DNA of 64,000 nucleotides from GWE2-42-39 sp034003625 (GTDB lineage Bacteria; Bacteroidota; Bacteroidia; Bacteroidales; Prolixibacteraceae): positions 32,679 through 96,678 of the forward strand of contig JAVEYG010000014.1 of assembly GCA_034003625.1 (NCBI GenBank). The letters run 5' to 3'. The notes under the pieces were generated by a model. That model was not told the DNA's origin. It did no database searches and saw only the letters and a program-made list of their open reading frames with translations. The position numbers and the translations under genes were made by a program. Shown piece after piece: positions 1 through 8,979 of the stretch; the stretch's first letter is position 1, and each line of letters opens with the position of its first letter.

Positions 1-1760
1 TGTTGCAAAGCCTGGTACGCAATGTTCAGTCCGCCCAGGTCGGCAATATTCTCGCCCAGGGTCAGCTTGCCGTCGGCTTTAATGGTATCGAGCACCGTGA
101 ATTGCGAATACTGGTTTATCAATACTTCCGCCCGCTCGTTGAAACGATCGGCATCCCGGGTTGTCCACCAGTCGTTCAGGTTGCCATCCTTATCGTATTG
201 ACGGCCCTGGTCGTCGAAGCCGTGGGTCATTTCATGGCCAATCACCACACCAATAGCCCCGTAGTTCACGGCATCGTCAGCATTCAGGTAAAAAAAAGGA
301 GGCTGAAGGATAGCCGCCGGGAACACAATTTCGTTGGTACTCGGATTGTAATAGGCATTCACCATTTGCGGCGGCATATACCATTCGCTTTTATCTACCG
401 GCTTGTTTACCTTGCCAATCATTCGTTCAAAATCGAACACTCCCGAGTTCAGCACGTTCTGCACATAAGCGCCTTTCTCTACTTTCAGCGCCGTATAATC
501 TCTCCATTTATCGGGATAACCCACTTTTACATTGATTGCATCCAGTTTCTCAAGCGCTTTTTGTTTGGTGGTATCGCTCATCCAGTCTACATTACGGATG
601 CGTTCGTCCAGTGATACGCGCAGATTTTCAACCAGTGCAACCATCCGTTTTTTGGCTTCAGGTGGAAAATATTTCTTTACGTACAACTGGCCTACCGCCT
701 CGCTGAGCGCACTGTTAACTGTTCCCTGCACCCTTTTCCAGCGCGGGCGTTCGGCCTGTTTACCGCTCAATGTTTTTCCATAGAAATCGAAATTCAGGCC
801 GGCAATATCTTTGGTAAGGTAATCGGCCATGAAATTGGTAAACTGATATTTCATGTATAATTTCCAGGTGTCAAGCGGTTCGCTCTGTACCAGTTTTCCG
901 ATGCCGGCAAAAAATTCGGGTTGCGAAACCACAATTTCGCCAGGATCGTTCAACCCGATTCCATGAAAATAACCTACCCAATCGTACCCCGGCGCCAGGG
1001 TCGACAAATCCGCAAGCGTCATCTTGTTGTAGGTTTTGTAAGGATCGCGCTGGTCAAGAAGGCTCATCGACACGACAGCCATTTTCTTTTCCAGTTCATA
1101 AATGGCGACAGCCTCTCCGGCAGCAGCTTCGGACGGGCTCCCGGCATGCACCAGCAAACCGGCAATAAACTGCCTGTATTTTTCCTGAATGCCCAGCGAG
1201 CGTTCGTCGGTGTTCAGGTAATAATCACGATTGGGCATACCAAGCCCCCCCTGATGAAGATAGGCGATCACCTGCGACGAGTTTTTCTGGTCGGCATCGG
1301 CATACAAAATGAACAGCGGATTAACCTGCATCCGGTGCCAATCGGTCACCACCTGCTGCATATCGGCAACCGTGGCGATCGCATCCACCTGTTTCCAATA
1401 AGGCTCCAAAGGACTTGTCCCGGCAGCCTCAATCGCTGCGGTATCCATTCCGCTCGCGTAAAAATCGGCGATTTTCTGCCCGATGCTTCCTTCTTCGTGC
1501 CGGGCTGCAACAATTTCAGTAAACAAGCTTTTTACCTGTTCTTCACCGGTATCGGCCAGTTTATCGAAACTGCCATAACGGCTTTTTTCATCGGGCATGG
1601 GGTTGCGCTTTTTCCATCCCCCGTTGGCGTAGTTATCGAAATCGGCAGCCGGGCTGACCGAAGTATCCATATCCAAAAGATCGATAGCCGGCGGCTCTTT
1701 GCTTGTCTGGGTACAAGCTATTATGCCGGCAGCCAGTAATAAGGTTAAAAAACGGTTCAT
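1..1760 (-). CDS. M13 family metallopeptidase lipoprotein (partial, C-terminus cut by window edge)
   Basis: Zinc endopeptidase of the neprilysin/PepO family, probably attached to the cell envelope. The N-terminus read from 1760 has a hydrophobic signal ending in IIAC, a lipobox with Cys at about residue 16. The peptidase M13 N-domain follows. The zinc motif HEMTH is encoded at 222-236 and the second zinc-ligand motif ENIAD at 39-53, so all catalytic elements seen so far are intact. The last part of the peptidase domain, including the conserved C-terminal Trp, lies outside the window. An in-frame ATG at 1769 would add three residues. The gene is divergent from the AlbA_2 gene. Family call is secure; substrate is unknown. 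Confidence 0.93.
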   Translation of the reverse strand, partial: MNRFLTLLLAAGIIACTQTSKEPPAIDLLDMDTSVSPAADFDNYANGGWKKRNPMPDEKSRYGSFDKLADTGEEQVKSLFTEIVAARHEEGSIGQKIADFYASGMDTAAIEAAGTSPLEPYWKQVDAIATVADMQQVVTDWHRMQVNPLFILYADADQKNSSQVIAYLHQGGLGMPNRDYYLNTDERSLGIQEKYRQFIAGLLVHAGSPSEAAAGEAVAIYELEKKMAVVSMSLLDQRDPYKTYNKMTLADLSTLAPGYDWVGYFHGIGLNDPGEIVVSQPEFFAGIGKLVQSEPLDTWKLYMKYQFTNFMADYLTKDIAGLNFDFYGKTLSGKQAERPRWKRVQGTVNSALSEAVGQLYVKKYFPPEAKKRMVALVENLRVSLDERIRNVDWMSDTTKQKALEKLDAINVKVGYPDKWRDYTALKVEKGAYVQNVLNSGVFDFERMIGKVNKPVDKSEWYMPPQMVNAYYNPSTNEIVFPAAILQPPFFYLNADDAVNYGAIGVVIGHEMTHGFDDQGRQYDKDGNLNDWWTTRDADRFNERAEVLINQYSQFTVLDTIKADGKLTLGENIADLGGLNIAYQALQ

Positions 1761-1925
1761 GTTTCGCATGCTGTTCTGTTAAGATTATAAGTTGTATTCC
1801 AATTTGTCTGCAAGCGTACAAATACGTTACAACGATAGTAACAATTTTAAGCCCGACAGGTTCTGTAACCTGTTATATCTGATATGCAAAATAATTTTTA
1901 CCTTGTGCAAAAAATAAAAATCAGC

Positions 1926-3113
1926 ATGGACACAATTTACGATATTGCAATGCGAGACGAGGATTTTGTCATGTATGCCAATGGCAAGCCGTTGTATACT
2001 CCCGCAGGCAATGAAGTAGCCCACACCAATGCCCGTATCCTGCGCCTTGCAGTGACCCATGAACTACTCCGGGAAGAACAAGGCCTGTCGCCACTTTCAC
2101 TACTAATCAGGCTGACTGATATTCTGGCAGGCACAAGCCCTGTGTTTGAGTTCAGCGTTTCCGAAAAAATTGAAAACGACCCGATGCTGAAGAAAAAAGA
2201 AAACATTCCTTCCGGGTCTTCCATACTGGTTATGCCCGACAATTTTTTACTGGTTGATTATGTGTTTATAAACTCGTCATCCATGGTTTCGGCTTTCAAC
2301 GCTTTTCAGTACCGCAAGGAACAAAACCAGCCGATCAGTGATTACACGGCTGAATTTGTTTCCCACATGACGACCGAACAACAAATGGCACTGAACATCT
2401 TAGTTACCGGGCAAAACTGTGGCATCCTGGTACATTTGTTGTTTCTCTGCGGATACCTGTCGCTGTCGGAATATGCAACCGGAATGATCATCCTGAAAAT
2501 AAAAGAAAACGACAGGGATGTTTCGGACACCCTTCATTCGTCAGGCATTCACGGACTGGCCGAAATACACAGACAATTTGTGGAGAAAGCCCAAACCATA
2601 AGCAATTTCCTGACCCTTTTTAAAAACGAAAACCAGATTTCGGTAATTGAGGAGATCATTAAACGGGGCGAAAACGATCAAACCGAATTTAAAAGCACCT
2701 TACGCTGGGACCTGCGCCAATCAATTAAGAATACAGCGATTGAACACGCTTCACTGAAAACGATCTGTGCATTCCTGAACAGCGAAGGTGGCGACTTGTT
2801 GATCGGCGTTCGCGATGATGGCAGCATTGAAGGAATAGAGACCGACAAATTTGAAAACGACGACCGTTTCCTGCTCCACCTCTGGACGCTGATAAAAACC
2901 TGTATGGGGCATGAAGTGGTGGAATGGGTGAACACATCGCTTCAAAAGTTCGGAGATAAAACTGTTTGCCGCGTTAATTGCAAGCGCGCAAACCGACCGG
3001 TATTCCTGACCCAGAAAGGTTTCGACGAGGCCTTTTTTATCCGGGTCGGCCCAAGTAGCAGCAACCTGGAAATCAGCTCGGCACTGAAATACATCCGGCA
3101 GCATTTCAATTGA
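1926..3113 (+). CDS. AlbA_2 (Schlafen-type) domain protein
   Basis: About 395 residues. The C-terminal third, from roughly GENDQTEFKST onward, is an AlbA_2/divergent AAA-4 (Schlafen) domain: the E-F-K-S start, the FLNSEGGDLLIGVRDDG core and the FFIRVG end are visible. Such domains occur in putative nucleic-acid-binding or RNase-like regulators. The N-terminal 250 residues are not recognised; they include a hydrophobic stretch around GQNCGILVHLLFLCGYLSL. An in-frame ATG at 1884 would add 14 residues that look like AT-rich leader, so 1926 is preferred. It stands alone, divergent from the peptidase gene. Function, including any role in RNA metabolism or phage defence, is not shown by the sequence. 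Confidence 0.75.
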   Translation: MDTIYDIAMRDEDFVMYANGKPLYTPAGNEVAHTNARILRLAVTHELLREEQGLSPLSLLIRLTDILAGTSPVFEFSVSEKIENDPMLKKKENIPSGSSILVMPDNFLLVDYVFINSSSMVSAFNAFQYRKEQNQPISDYTAEFVSHMTTEQQMALNILVTGQNCGILVHLLFLCGYLSLSEYATGMIILKIKENDRDVSDTLHSSGIHGLAEIHRQFVEKAQTISNFLTLFKNENQISVIEEIIKRGENDQTEFKSTLRWDLRQSIKNTAIEHASLKTICAFLNSEGGDLLIGVRDDGSIEGIETDKFENDDRFLLHLWTLIKTCMGHEVVEWVNTSLQKFGDKTVCRVNCKRANRPVFLTQKGFDEAFFIRVGPSSSNLEISSALKYIRQHFN

Positions 3114-3206
3114 ATGTCATTACAGGCAATTTATTTTTTTCGGACCAGTATCCCGCCAACCGTTCATCTGTAATATCCATAATTGTCAGTTTACCAAAGG
3201 TCAAAT

Positions 3207-3589
3207 TTACGTTGTTTCAATTGGTATCCTTCTCACCTTCCCGATGTTTATCAAAATTTTATCAAGTATCTTTTTAGAATCCTGTTTTCTCGGCGGGTCA
3301 TTAAAGAAAACATCCATTACTACTTCTTCTAAATCCCCACCAGTCAACCATTCTTTAATCATTGATTCTGATTCATCAAGAAATTCGTTGTCTGTCTTGC
3401 AATCATCAGCTAATGCACCAAATTGCAAAGTCAAATCATAGTGGAATCTCTCTGCCGTATCAACAATCGCAGTATGCGTTTCTCGTGATAAATCATTTGT
3501 ATCAATACGCTGTGTTGTTTTTCTGTATCCCCTCGCATACCTTTGAAACCATTATTAGCTATATTGTGTGCATGCGGGTGTTTATTCAT
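3207..3589 (-). pseudogene. Frameshifted small hypothetical protein gene (relic)
   Basis: The minus-strand frame is open from 3551 to the stop at 3207 (about 114 codons) and has protein-like content, for example DTAERFHYDLTLQFGALADD and a Lys/Asp-rich C-terminus. It has no ATG. An ATG at 3589 in another frame reads MNKHPHAHNIANNGFKGMRG and joins the long frame if one base is gained in the GGGG run near 3530-3533. Together they would give about 127 residues. I do not recognise the family. A sequencing error, or a shorter gene with a TTG start at 3434, are alternatives. Confidence 0.4.
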
Positions 3590-3691
3590 TATCAGTTAAT
3601 TTTCAATATCCTACAAACACAAAATAGCTCAATCGAAGCATTGCTGTTCTCGAAAGAATTAGTTTTTAGTTGGCAAAAAATGCGGGACGAC

Positions 3692-3722
3692 AAAACGCTC
3701 TCTTAGGAGTATAGCGTTTTTT
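3692..3722 (-). terminator. Hairpin downstream of the arginine operon
   Basis: AAAACGCT at 3692-3699 and AGCGTTTT at 3713-3720 form an 8-bp stem with a 13-base loop; A/T runs on both sides let it act in either direction. It lies about 70 bases past the argB stop, so it is the likely end of the arg/pro operon transcript. Confidence 0.5.
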
Positions 3723-3787
3723 AAAAGATATAATGCTCATTAAAAGGGATCGTGCAATGCCCGGCTTTCGTCATAGAGAAATATTCC

Positions 3788-4576
3788 TCAGGACAAATTC
3801 CGTTTGCCGGCATGAAGCCGTGTGCCTCTTGCCATCATAATCTGATCGGGATTGGTAATCAACACCTGTTTGACACCCTTTGAGATGGCCTGAAAACTGT
3901 TGTCCAATTTGGGGATCATCCCCTCGCTGATCTGGCCGGTTTGCTGAAGTTCCCTGAATTGGGTGTAATCGAGTTCGGGAATCACGGAATTATCGTCTTC
4001 CGGATTCAAAAGCACCCCTTTTTTTTCGAAACAGAAATACAGGTTGACATCGAAAAAGTTGGCCAGTTCAATGGCCAGTTCAGAGGCAATGGTATCGGCA
4101 TTGGTATTGAGCATACTGCCTTTGGTATCGTGGGTCAGGGGGGCTACCACAGGCACTACGCCTGCCTCAAGCAAAATCCGCAATTCGGAAGTATTCACGC
4201 GCACCACATCGCCCACGTATCCGTAATCGATATCCTTTACCGGACGTTTTACCGCTTCCATAAGGTTCAGGTCGGCGCCGGTTAAGCCCACTGCATTGAT
4301 ATTCCGGGACTGTAACGAAGCGACAATATTTTTATTGACCAATCCTCCGTACACCATTGTCACCACCTCCAACATTGCTTCATCGGTGATACGCCGGCCA
4401 TCGACCATGTTGGTTTCAATTCCAAGCCGGTCGGCAATAGCCGTAGCTGAACGCCCGCCGCCATGCACCAGAATTTTGTACCCACCAATCTTCTGAAAAC
4501 CGGACATTAGCTTTTCCAGGCTTTCCTTTTCTTCAACCACTTTGCCGCCTACTTTTACGATTGTCAAACGTTCCAT
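3788..4576 (-). CDS. argB: N-acylglutamate kinase (ArgB)
   Basis: Amino acid kinase of 262 residues that phosphorylates the gamma-carboxylate of N-acylglutamate, the second step of arginine synthesis in the cytosol. The N-terminal KVGGKV lysine motif, the VHGGGRSATA glycine-rich loop and the GLTGADLNL and NTNADTIASELA segments are present, and the length is normal. It is the last gene of the arg/pro operon, after the carbamoyltransferase gene. Because that transcarbamylase looks like the succinyl-specific type, the true substrate is probably N-succinylglutamate (inference). The family itself is certain. Confidence 0.95.
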   Translation of the reverse strand: MERLTIVKVGGKVVEEKESLEKLMSGFQKIGGYKILVHGGGRSATAIADRLGIETNMVDGRRITDEAMLEVVTMVYGGLVNKNIVASLQSRNINAVGLTGADLNLMEAVKRPVKDIDYGYVGDVVRVNTSELRILLEAGVVPVVAPLTHDTKGSMLNTNADTIASELAIELANFFDVNLYFCFEKKGVLLNPEDDNSVIPELDYTQFRELQQTGQISEGMIPKLDNSFQAISKGVKQVLITNPDQIMMARGTRLHAGKRNLS

Positions 4577-4683
4577 ATTCCGATACCTTACGGCCTTAGT
4601 AACCTTCCGACAAGGGAAAGTTCCCGGCCTGATTTGTTAATTATAGTTTATCCGATACGCGATACTTGATACTCGTAAGGTCA

Positions 4684-5634
4684 TTATTTCAATTCGTCCA
4701 GAATCATTTTGAGGACTGTCTGTGCAGAATACAACCGGTTTTCGGCTTCGTCGATCACAATGGAACCCGGCCCGTCAATCACCTCATCGGTAACGATCAT
4801 GTTCCGGCGTACCGGAAGACAGTGCATGAACCTGGCATTGTTTGTAACCGCCATTTGCATGGAAGAAACTGTCCAGTTGCGGTCTTTCGAGAGAATTTTC
4901 CCGTAGTCGGTATACGAAGCCCAATTTTTTGCATAAATAAAATTAGCTCCTTCAAAGGCTTTCATCTGATCGTATTCCGGTTTCAGGCTGCCCATAAATT
5001 CCGGCGCCAGCTCGTAACCTTCAGGATGAGTAACGACCAGTTCGTAACCGGCAGCGCACATCCATTCAACGAACGAGTTAGGGACGGCCTGCGGCAGGGC
5101 ACGGGGATGCGGCGCCCAGCTAAGCACCACTTTCGGACGTTTCACCGTTTTGTATTCCTCAATGGTCATGTGGTCGGCAAAGGACTGAAGCGGGTGACGG
5201 GTGGCTGCTTCCATGCTCACCACCGGCACGCCTGCATAATCGATAAATTGTTGCAGTATTTTTTCCTGGTAATCGTCATCCCTGTTTTCGTAACGGGCAA
5301 ACGAACGTACCCCGATAATGTCGCAATACCGTCCGATTACCGGTACGGCTTCACGGATATGTTCGGGCTTGTCGCCATCCATGACCACCCCCAGTTCGGT
5401 TTCTAATTTCCAGCCCCCTTCGTTAATGTCGAACACAATCACATTCATGCCTAAGTTCAGGCCTGCTTTCTGGGTGCTCAGGCGGGTCCTCAAACTGGAA
5501 TTGAAAAATACAAGCAGGAGGGTTTTATTTTTCCCCAACGACTGATATTTGTAAGGGTCACGCTTCAACTCGAAAGCCAGGTTCAATGCTTCATCCAGGT
5601 TGCCAATATCTTTTACTGAAGTAAAATGTCTCAT
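4684..5634 (-). CDS. argF': N-succinylornithine carbamoyltransferase (ArgF')
   Basis: Transcarbamylase of about 316 residues that carbamoylates an N-acylated ornithine. The carbamoyl-phosphate motif reads FFNSSLRTRLST, where ornithine transcarbamylases have STRT. HCLPVRRN near the C-terminus is the acylornithine-type substrate loop. With Met at 5634 as residue 1, the DKPEH segment places Pro at 90. Pro at this position marks the succinylornithine enzyme of Bacteroides fragilis, whereas the acetylornithine enzyme of Xanthomonas has Glu. An in-frame ATG at 5646 adds four residues. It sits between proA and argB in the operon. Confidence is high for the family and moderate for the succinyl specificity. 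Confidence 0.92.
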   Translation of the reverse strand: MRHFTSVKDIGNLDEALNLAFELKRDPYKYQSLGKNKTLLLVFFNSSLRTRLSTQKAGLNLGMNVIVFDINEGGWKLETELGVVMDGDKPEHIREAVPVIGRYCDIIGVRSFARYENRDDDYQEKILQQFIDYAGVPVVSMEAATRHPLQSFADHMTIEEYKTVKRPKVVLSWAPHPRALPQAVPNSFVEWMCAAGYELVVTHPEGYELAPEFMGSLKPEYDQMKAFEGANFIYAKNWASYTDYGKILSKDRNWTVSSMQMAVTNNARFMHCLPVRRNMIVTDEVIDGPGSIVIDEAENRLYSAQTVLKMILDELK

Positions 5635-5674
5635 TTTAGGTTCCATTAGCTGATTCTATCGTTTTTCCTGTTTT

Positions 5675-6925
5675 TCATTTTGGCCTGATCTGCCCGTCGC
5701 CGTCAACTATCCACTTGTAGCTGGTGAGCTCTTCGAGCGCCATTGGGCCCCGGGCATGTAATTTCTGTGTTGAAATACCGATTTCTGCCCCTAACCCGAA
5801 CTGTGCCCCGTCGGTAAATGCAGTCGACACATTGCAATATACTGCAGCCGCATCCACCATTATCCGGAAAAGTTCTTTGTTCCTCTCATCCCCGGTAATG
5901 ATCGACTCGCTGTGTTTCGAGCTGTAACGGGCAATCTGAGCCAATGCTTCGTCGAACGACGCAACGGTTTTCACTGCCATTTTATAATCCAGGAATTCGG
6001 TCCCGAACGATTCTTCCGTTGCATGTTCAAGCAGGTGCCCGGGATAGTTGTCTTTCAGAACCGGATACGCCTTTTCATCGGCATAAATAATCACATTGCT
6101 TTCCTTCAGCTTGCTACAAAGTACCGGAAGATCGGAAAGGCGCTTTTCGTGAACAATCAGACAGTCGAGCGCATTGCAAATACTTACCCTTCGGGTTTTG
6201 GCATTGTTAATGATCGCCTGGCCTTTTTGTACATCGCCAAACTCGTCGAAATAAGTATGGCAGATACCAGCACCTGTCTCGATAACCGGGATGGTTGCAT
6301 TCCGGCGTACAAAATCAATCAGGTTTTGCGAGCCGCGCGGAATAATCAGGTCAATATAACCATGTGCATTCAGTATCTGTGTGGTAGCCTCACGATCGGC
6401 AGGCAGCAAGGCCAGTATGTTTTTATCGATCCCCTGTTTTTCAAGCACTGAATGAATAAGGTTCACAATGGCCGTATTCGAATCGATGGCATCGCTTCCG
6501 CCTTTCAGGACGCAGGCATTGCCCGATTTCAGGCACAACGAAAAAACATCGAAAGTAACATTGGGACGGGCTTCATAAATGATCCCGATCACCCCGAACG
6601 GAACCGATATTTTCGTTATTTTCATCCCGTTGGGCCTCTCGGTACGGCTCAAAATACGCCCCAGAGGAGACGGAAGCCCGGCCACATTGCGGATATCGGC
6701 AGCAATCCCTTCAATGCGTTCGCGGGTAAGTTTCAAACGGTCGTATTTAGGGTCGTTTACATCCATACGTACCAGGTCCTTCAGGTTTTCCTGAAGGATA
6801 AACTCTGCATTTTCGACCGCTGCCGTGGCAAGGTCTTCCAAAATCCGGTTAATTTTCTCAACCGGCACAAGGTTTAATTTTCGACTGGCTTGTAATACCA
6901 GTTCAAGTTGTTCTTTTACTTCCAT
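5675..6925 (-). CDS. proA: Glutamate-5-semialdehyde dehydrogenase (gamma-glutamyl phosphate reductase)
   Basis: ProA, 416 residues, reduces gamma-glutamyl phosphate with NADPH in the second step of proline synthesis. The aldehyde dehydrogenase fold shows GVIGIIYEARPNVT, the KGGSDA segment, and the catalytic-Cys region RRVSICNALDCLIVH. The C-terminal GPMALEELTSYKW is typical. It follows proB after a 138-base spacer that carries a palindromic repeat, and precedes the carbamoyltransferase gene. Confidence 0.97.
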   Translation of the reverse strand: MEVKEQLELVLQASRKLNLVPVEKINRILEDLATAAVENAEFILQENLKDLVRMDVNDPKYDRLKLTRERIEGIAADIRNVAGLPSPLGRILSRTERPNGMKITKISVPFGVIGIIYEARPNVTFDVFSLCLKSGNACVLKGGSDAIDSNTAIVNLIHSVLEKQGIDKNILALLPADREATTQILNAHGYIDLIIPRGSQNLIDFVRRNATIPVIETGAGICHTYFDEFGDVQKGQAIINNAKTRRVSICNALDCLIVHEKRLSDLPVLCSKLKESNVIIYADEKAYPVLKDNYPGHLLEHATEESFGTEFLDYKMAVKTVASFDEALAQIARYSSKHSESIITGDERNKELFRIMVDAAAVYCNVSTAFTDGAQFGLGAEIGISTQKLHARGPMALEELTSYKWIVDGDGQIRPK

Positions 6926-6945
6926 ATCGCGTTTTCTTTAATAAA

Positions 6946-6973
6946 TCCCCCTCCCAAGGGGGTTGGGAGAGGG
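6946..6973 (+). repeat. Palindromic G/C-rich repeat, family also found in the mobile element
   Basis: A CCCCCT...AGGGGG dyad followed by TTGGGAGAGGG in the proB-proA spacer. The same plan (AAA, C-rich arm, TTGG, G-rich arm, GGTTGG, GAGG) recurs at 59345-59375, 60317-60350 and 60636-60668. It resembles REP-like dispersed repeats of Bacteroidota genomes. Confidence 0.6.
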
Positions 6974-7063
6974 AAATAACTCAGTAACTTTTGCCAGAAA
7001 AGGCTTTAAAAAGAGTTGTGTGAAAAGGGTTCATTTGTAGAATCACTGAGTTGTATGGTCCGT

Positions 7064-8155
7064 TTAATCAATTAAATACAAATAATCATAATGAACGAGC
7101 GCCTGCTGGTTTTTATGTCCCAGCTCTTTTATGGCTTTTTCTGAACTGTATTGCGACTTTCCCATGCCGATCAGTTCGTTATCTTCATTTTTTATCCGGA
7201 TGATATCGCCTTTTTTAAAACTGCCGGTAATCTCCACCACACCGATCAACAACAAGCTGGTCGCCTTATCTGAGAATAAGGCCCTCACCGCTCCCTCATT
7301 GATCTTCACTTCCCCTTTTGCAAAACTTTCCGAATAAGCAATCCATTTTTTTACCTCCGAGGCTTTTTTAGTCTCCGGGATAAACCGCGTATTGACCACG
7401 GTTTTGGAGGTATCCATCAGGTCAAGCAGGATGTTTCTCTTCATTCCGTTGGCAATATGTACCGTGATCCCTCCCCTGGCAACCTTGCTTGCAATATTGT
7501 ATTTGGTGATCATACCGCCTCTCCCGAAATTCGATTTCCGGGTTGAAATGATGTTTGACTCCAGTTTGGTCCCGGATGAAATTTCAGCAATTACTTTTGC
7601 CCCGGGTAAATCAGGCGAACCGTCATAAATACCGTCTATATTGCTCAGGATGATTAACGCTTCGGAGTTGACCAGCGAAGCAATCAGTCCCGATAGTTCA
7701 TCATTATCGGTAAACATCAGTTCGGTGACCGAAATAGTATCGTTCTCATTCACAATCGGGATCACACCGTTCTCGTTCAGTGTGGATATACAGTTTTTCA
7801 TGTTCAGGTAATGTACCCGGCTGCTGAAGTTTTCTTTGGTCGTGAGTACTTGGGCACAGCGTATATGGTATTTCTGAAAATGACCTGCATAGTGGTTGAT
7901 CAGCTTTACCTGTCCAACCGCCGACCACAGCTGCCGGGAAGAAACGGCATCAAGTTTTTTGTGTGGTTCAATCAAACTTCTGCCGGCAGCCACCGCTCCC
8001 GATGATACCAATACCACCTCAATGCCTGCCTTGTGAAGTGTCGCAACCTGATCGACCAGATGAGCCATGTTTTCGTCATTCAATGTTCCGTCAGACTTGG
8101 TTAGAACGTTACTACCGACTTTCACGGTAATCTTTTTGTATCTGTAATTATTCAC
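7064..8155 (-). CDS. proB: Glutamate 5-kinase with PUA domain
   Basis: ProB, 363 residues, phosphorylates the gamma-carboxylate of glutamate in the first, feedback-controlled step of proline synthesis. The amino acid kinase domain has KVGSNVLT, LVSSGAVAAG and IPIVNENDTI. A PUA domain occupies about residues 275-360. It lies 18 bases after proC and upstream of proA, so the whole proline pathway is inside the arginine operon. Confidence 0.96.
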   Translation of the reverse strand: MNNYRYKKITVKVGSNVLTKSDGTLNDENMAHLVDQVATLHKAGIEVVLVSSGAVAAGRSLIEPHKKLDAVSSRQLWSAVGQVKLINHYAGHFQKYHIRCAQVLTTKENFSSRVHYLNMKNCISTLNENGVIPIVNENDTISVTELMFTDNDELSGLIASLVNSEALIILSNIDGIYDGSPDLPGAKVIAEISSGTKLESNIISTRKSNFGRGGMITKYNIASKVARGGITVHIANGMKRNILLDLMDTSKTVVNTRFIPETKKASEVKKWIAYSESFAKGEVKINEGAVRALFSDKATSLLLIGVVEITGSFKKGDIIRIKNEDNELIGMGKSQYSSEKAIKELGHKNQQALVHYDYLYLID

Positions 8156-8173
8156 AGGAAATATTACTTGTCG

Positions 8174-8968
8174 TTACTTCTCAATTTTATTATATGATGC
8201 CAGCAATCCCTGAATTACGGAAGAGCTGAATCCCTTGTGTTCCATCTCATTTAACCCGGTGATGGTAATTCCGCGGGGCGTGGTTACTTTGTCGATTTCC
8301 CGTTCCGGGTGGTGCCCTGTGTTCATAATCAACTGAACAGCTCCTTTGACGGTCTGAGCGGTAATAAACTGGGCCATTTCGGCACCGAAGCCCATTTCCA
8401 CCCCTCCCTGCATGGCAGCCCGGACATAACGCAACGCGAAAGCGGTGCCGCAGGATGCCAGAACGGTGGCAGCCGACATCAGCTCTTCGCTGATAATTAC
8501 TGACTTCCCCAAATGATCGAACATTTCCTTCACTTCCGGCAGGCTTTCTTCAGCGGCTTTATTGGCCGAGATACAAGTCATCGACTCCTGAATAGAGACA
8601 GCCGTATTCGGCATCACCCGGAATATTCCCGCATCTTTTCCTATGAGTCCTTCCAATTCGGTAATTGTTACACCTGCAGCAATGGAAACAATAATTTCAC
8701 TTCCCCGGAGAACCGGTTTTATTTCGTTGACCACATTTTTCACATGGTAAGGTTTAACCGCGAGCAACACCAGATTGGCAGAACGTGCAGCATCACGATT
8801 TTCCAGAAAAGTATGGATACCTTTCGATGCAAACCCTTCCAGTACATTTTTCCGCGGATCGGAAACAGAAATCGACGAAGCGCTGATATAACCCGACTTG
8901 AGCAAGCCGTTCACAATGGCGCCGCCCATATTTCCCGCGCCAATAATGGCTACCTTTTCAATCTTCAT
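8174..8968 (-). CDS. proC: Pyrroline-5-carboxylate reductase
   Basis: ProC, 264 residues, makes proline from pyrroline-5-carboxylate with NAD(P)H. The N-terminal Rossmann motif is IGAGNMGGAIV, the central segment is FRVMPNTAVSI, and the C-terminal substrate segment is TTPRGITITGL. It starts 11 bases after argD. A proC next to argD is also the arrangement I recall from Bacteroides (established knowledge, from memory). Confidence 0.96.
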   Translation of the reverse strand: MKIEKVAIIGAGNMGGAIVNGLLKSGYISASSISVSDPRKNVLEGFASKGIHTFLENRDAARSANLVLLAVKPYHVKNVVNEIKPVLRGSEIIVSIAAGVTITELEGLIGKDAGIFRVMPNTAVSIQESMTCISANKAAEESLPEVKEMFDHLGKSVIISEELMSAATVLASCGTAFALRYVRAAMQGGVEMGFGAEMAQFITAQTVKGAVQLIMNTGHHPEREIDKVTTPRGITITGLNEMEHKGFSSSVIQGLLASYNKIEK

Positions 8969-8979
8969 GGTCTTCGTTA

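Noticed and set aside
921..1739. Plus-strand frame of 272 codons at the window start
   Set aside because: It lies antisense to the M13 peptidase gene, whose zinc motifs are intact on the minus strand.
4666..5406. Plus-strand frame of 246 codons opposite the carbamoyltransferase gene
   Set aside because: Antisense shadow of a clear enzyme gene; no conserved motifs.
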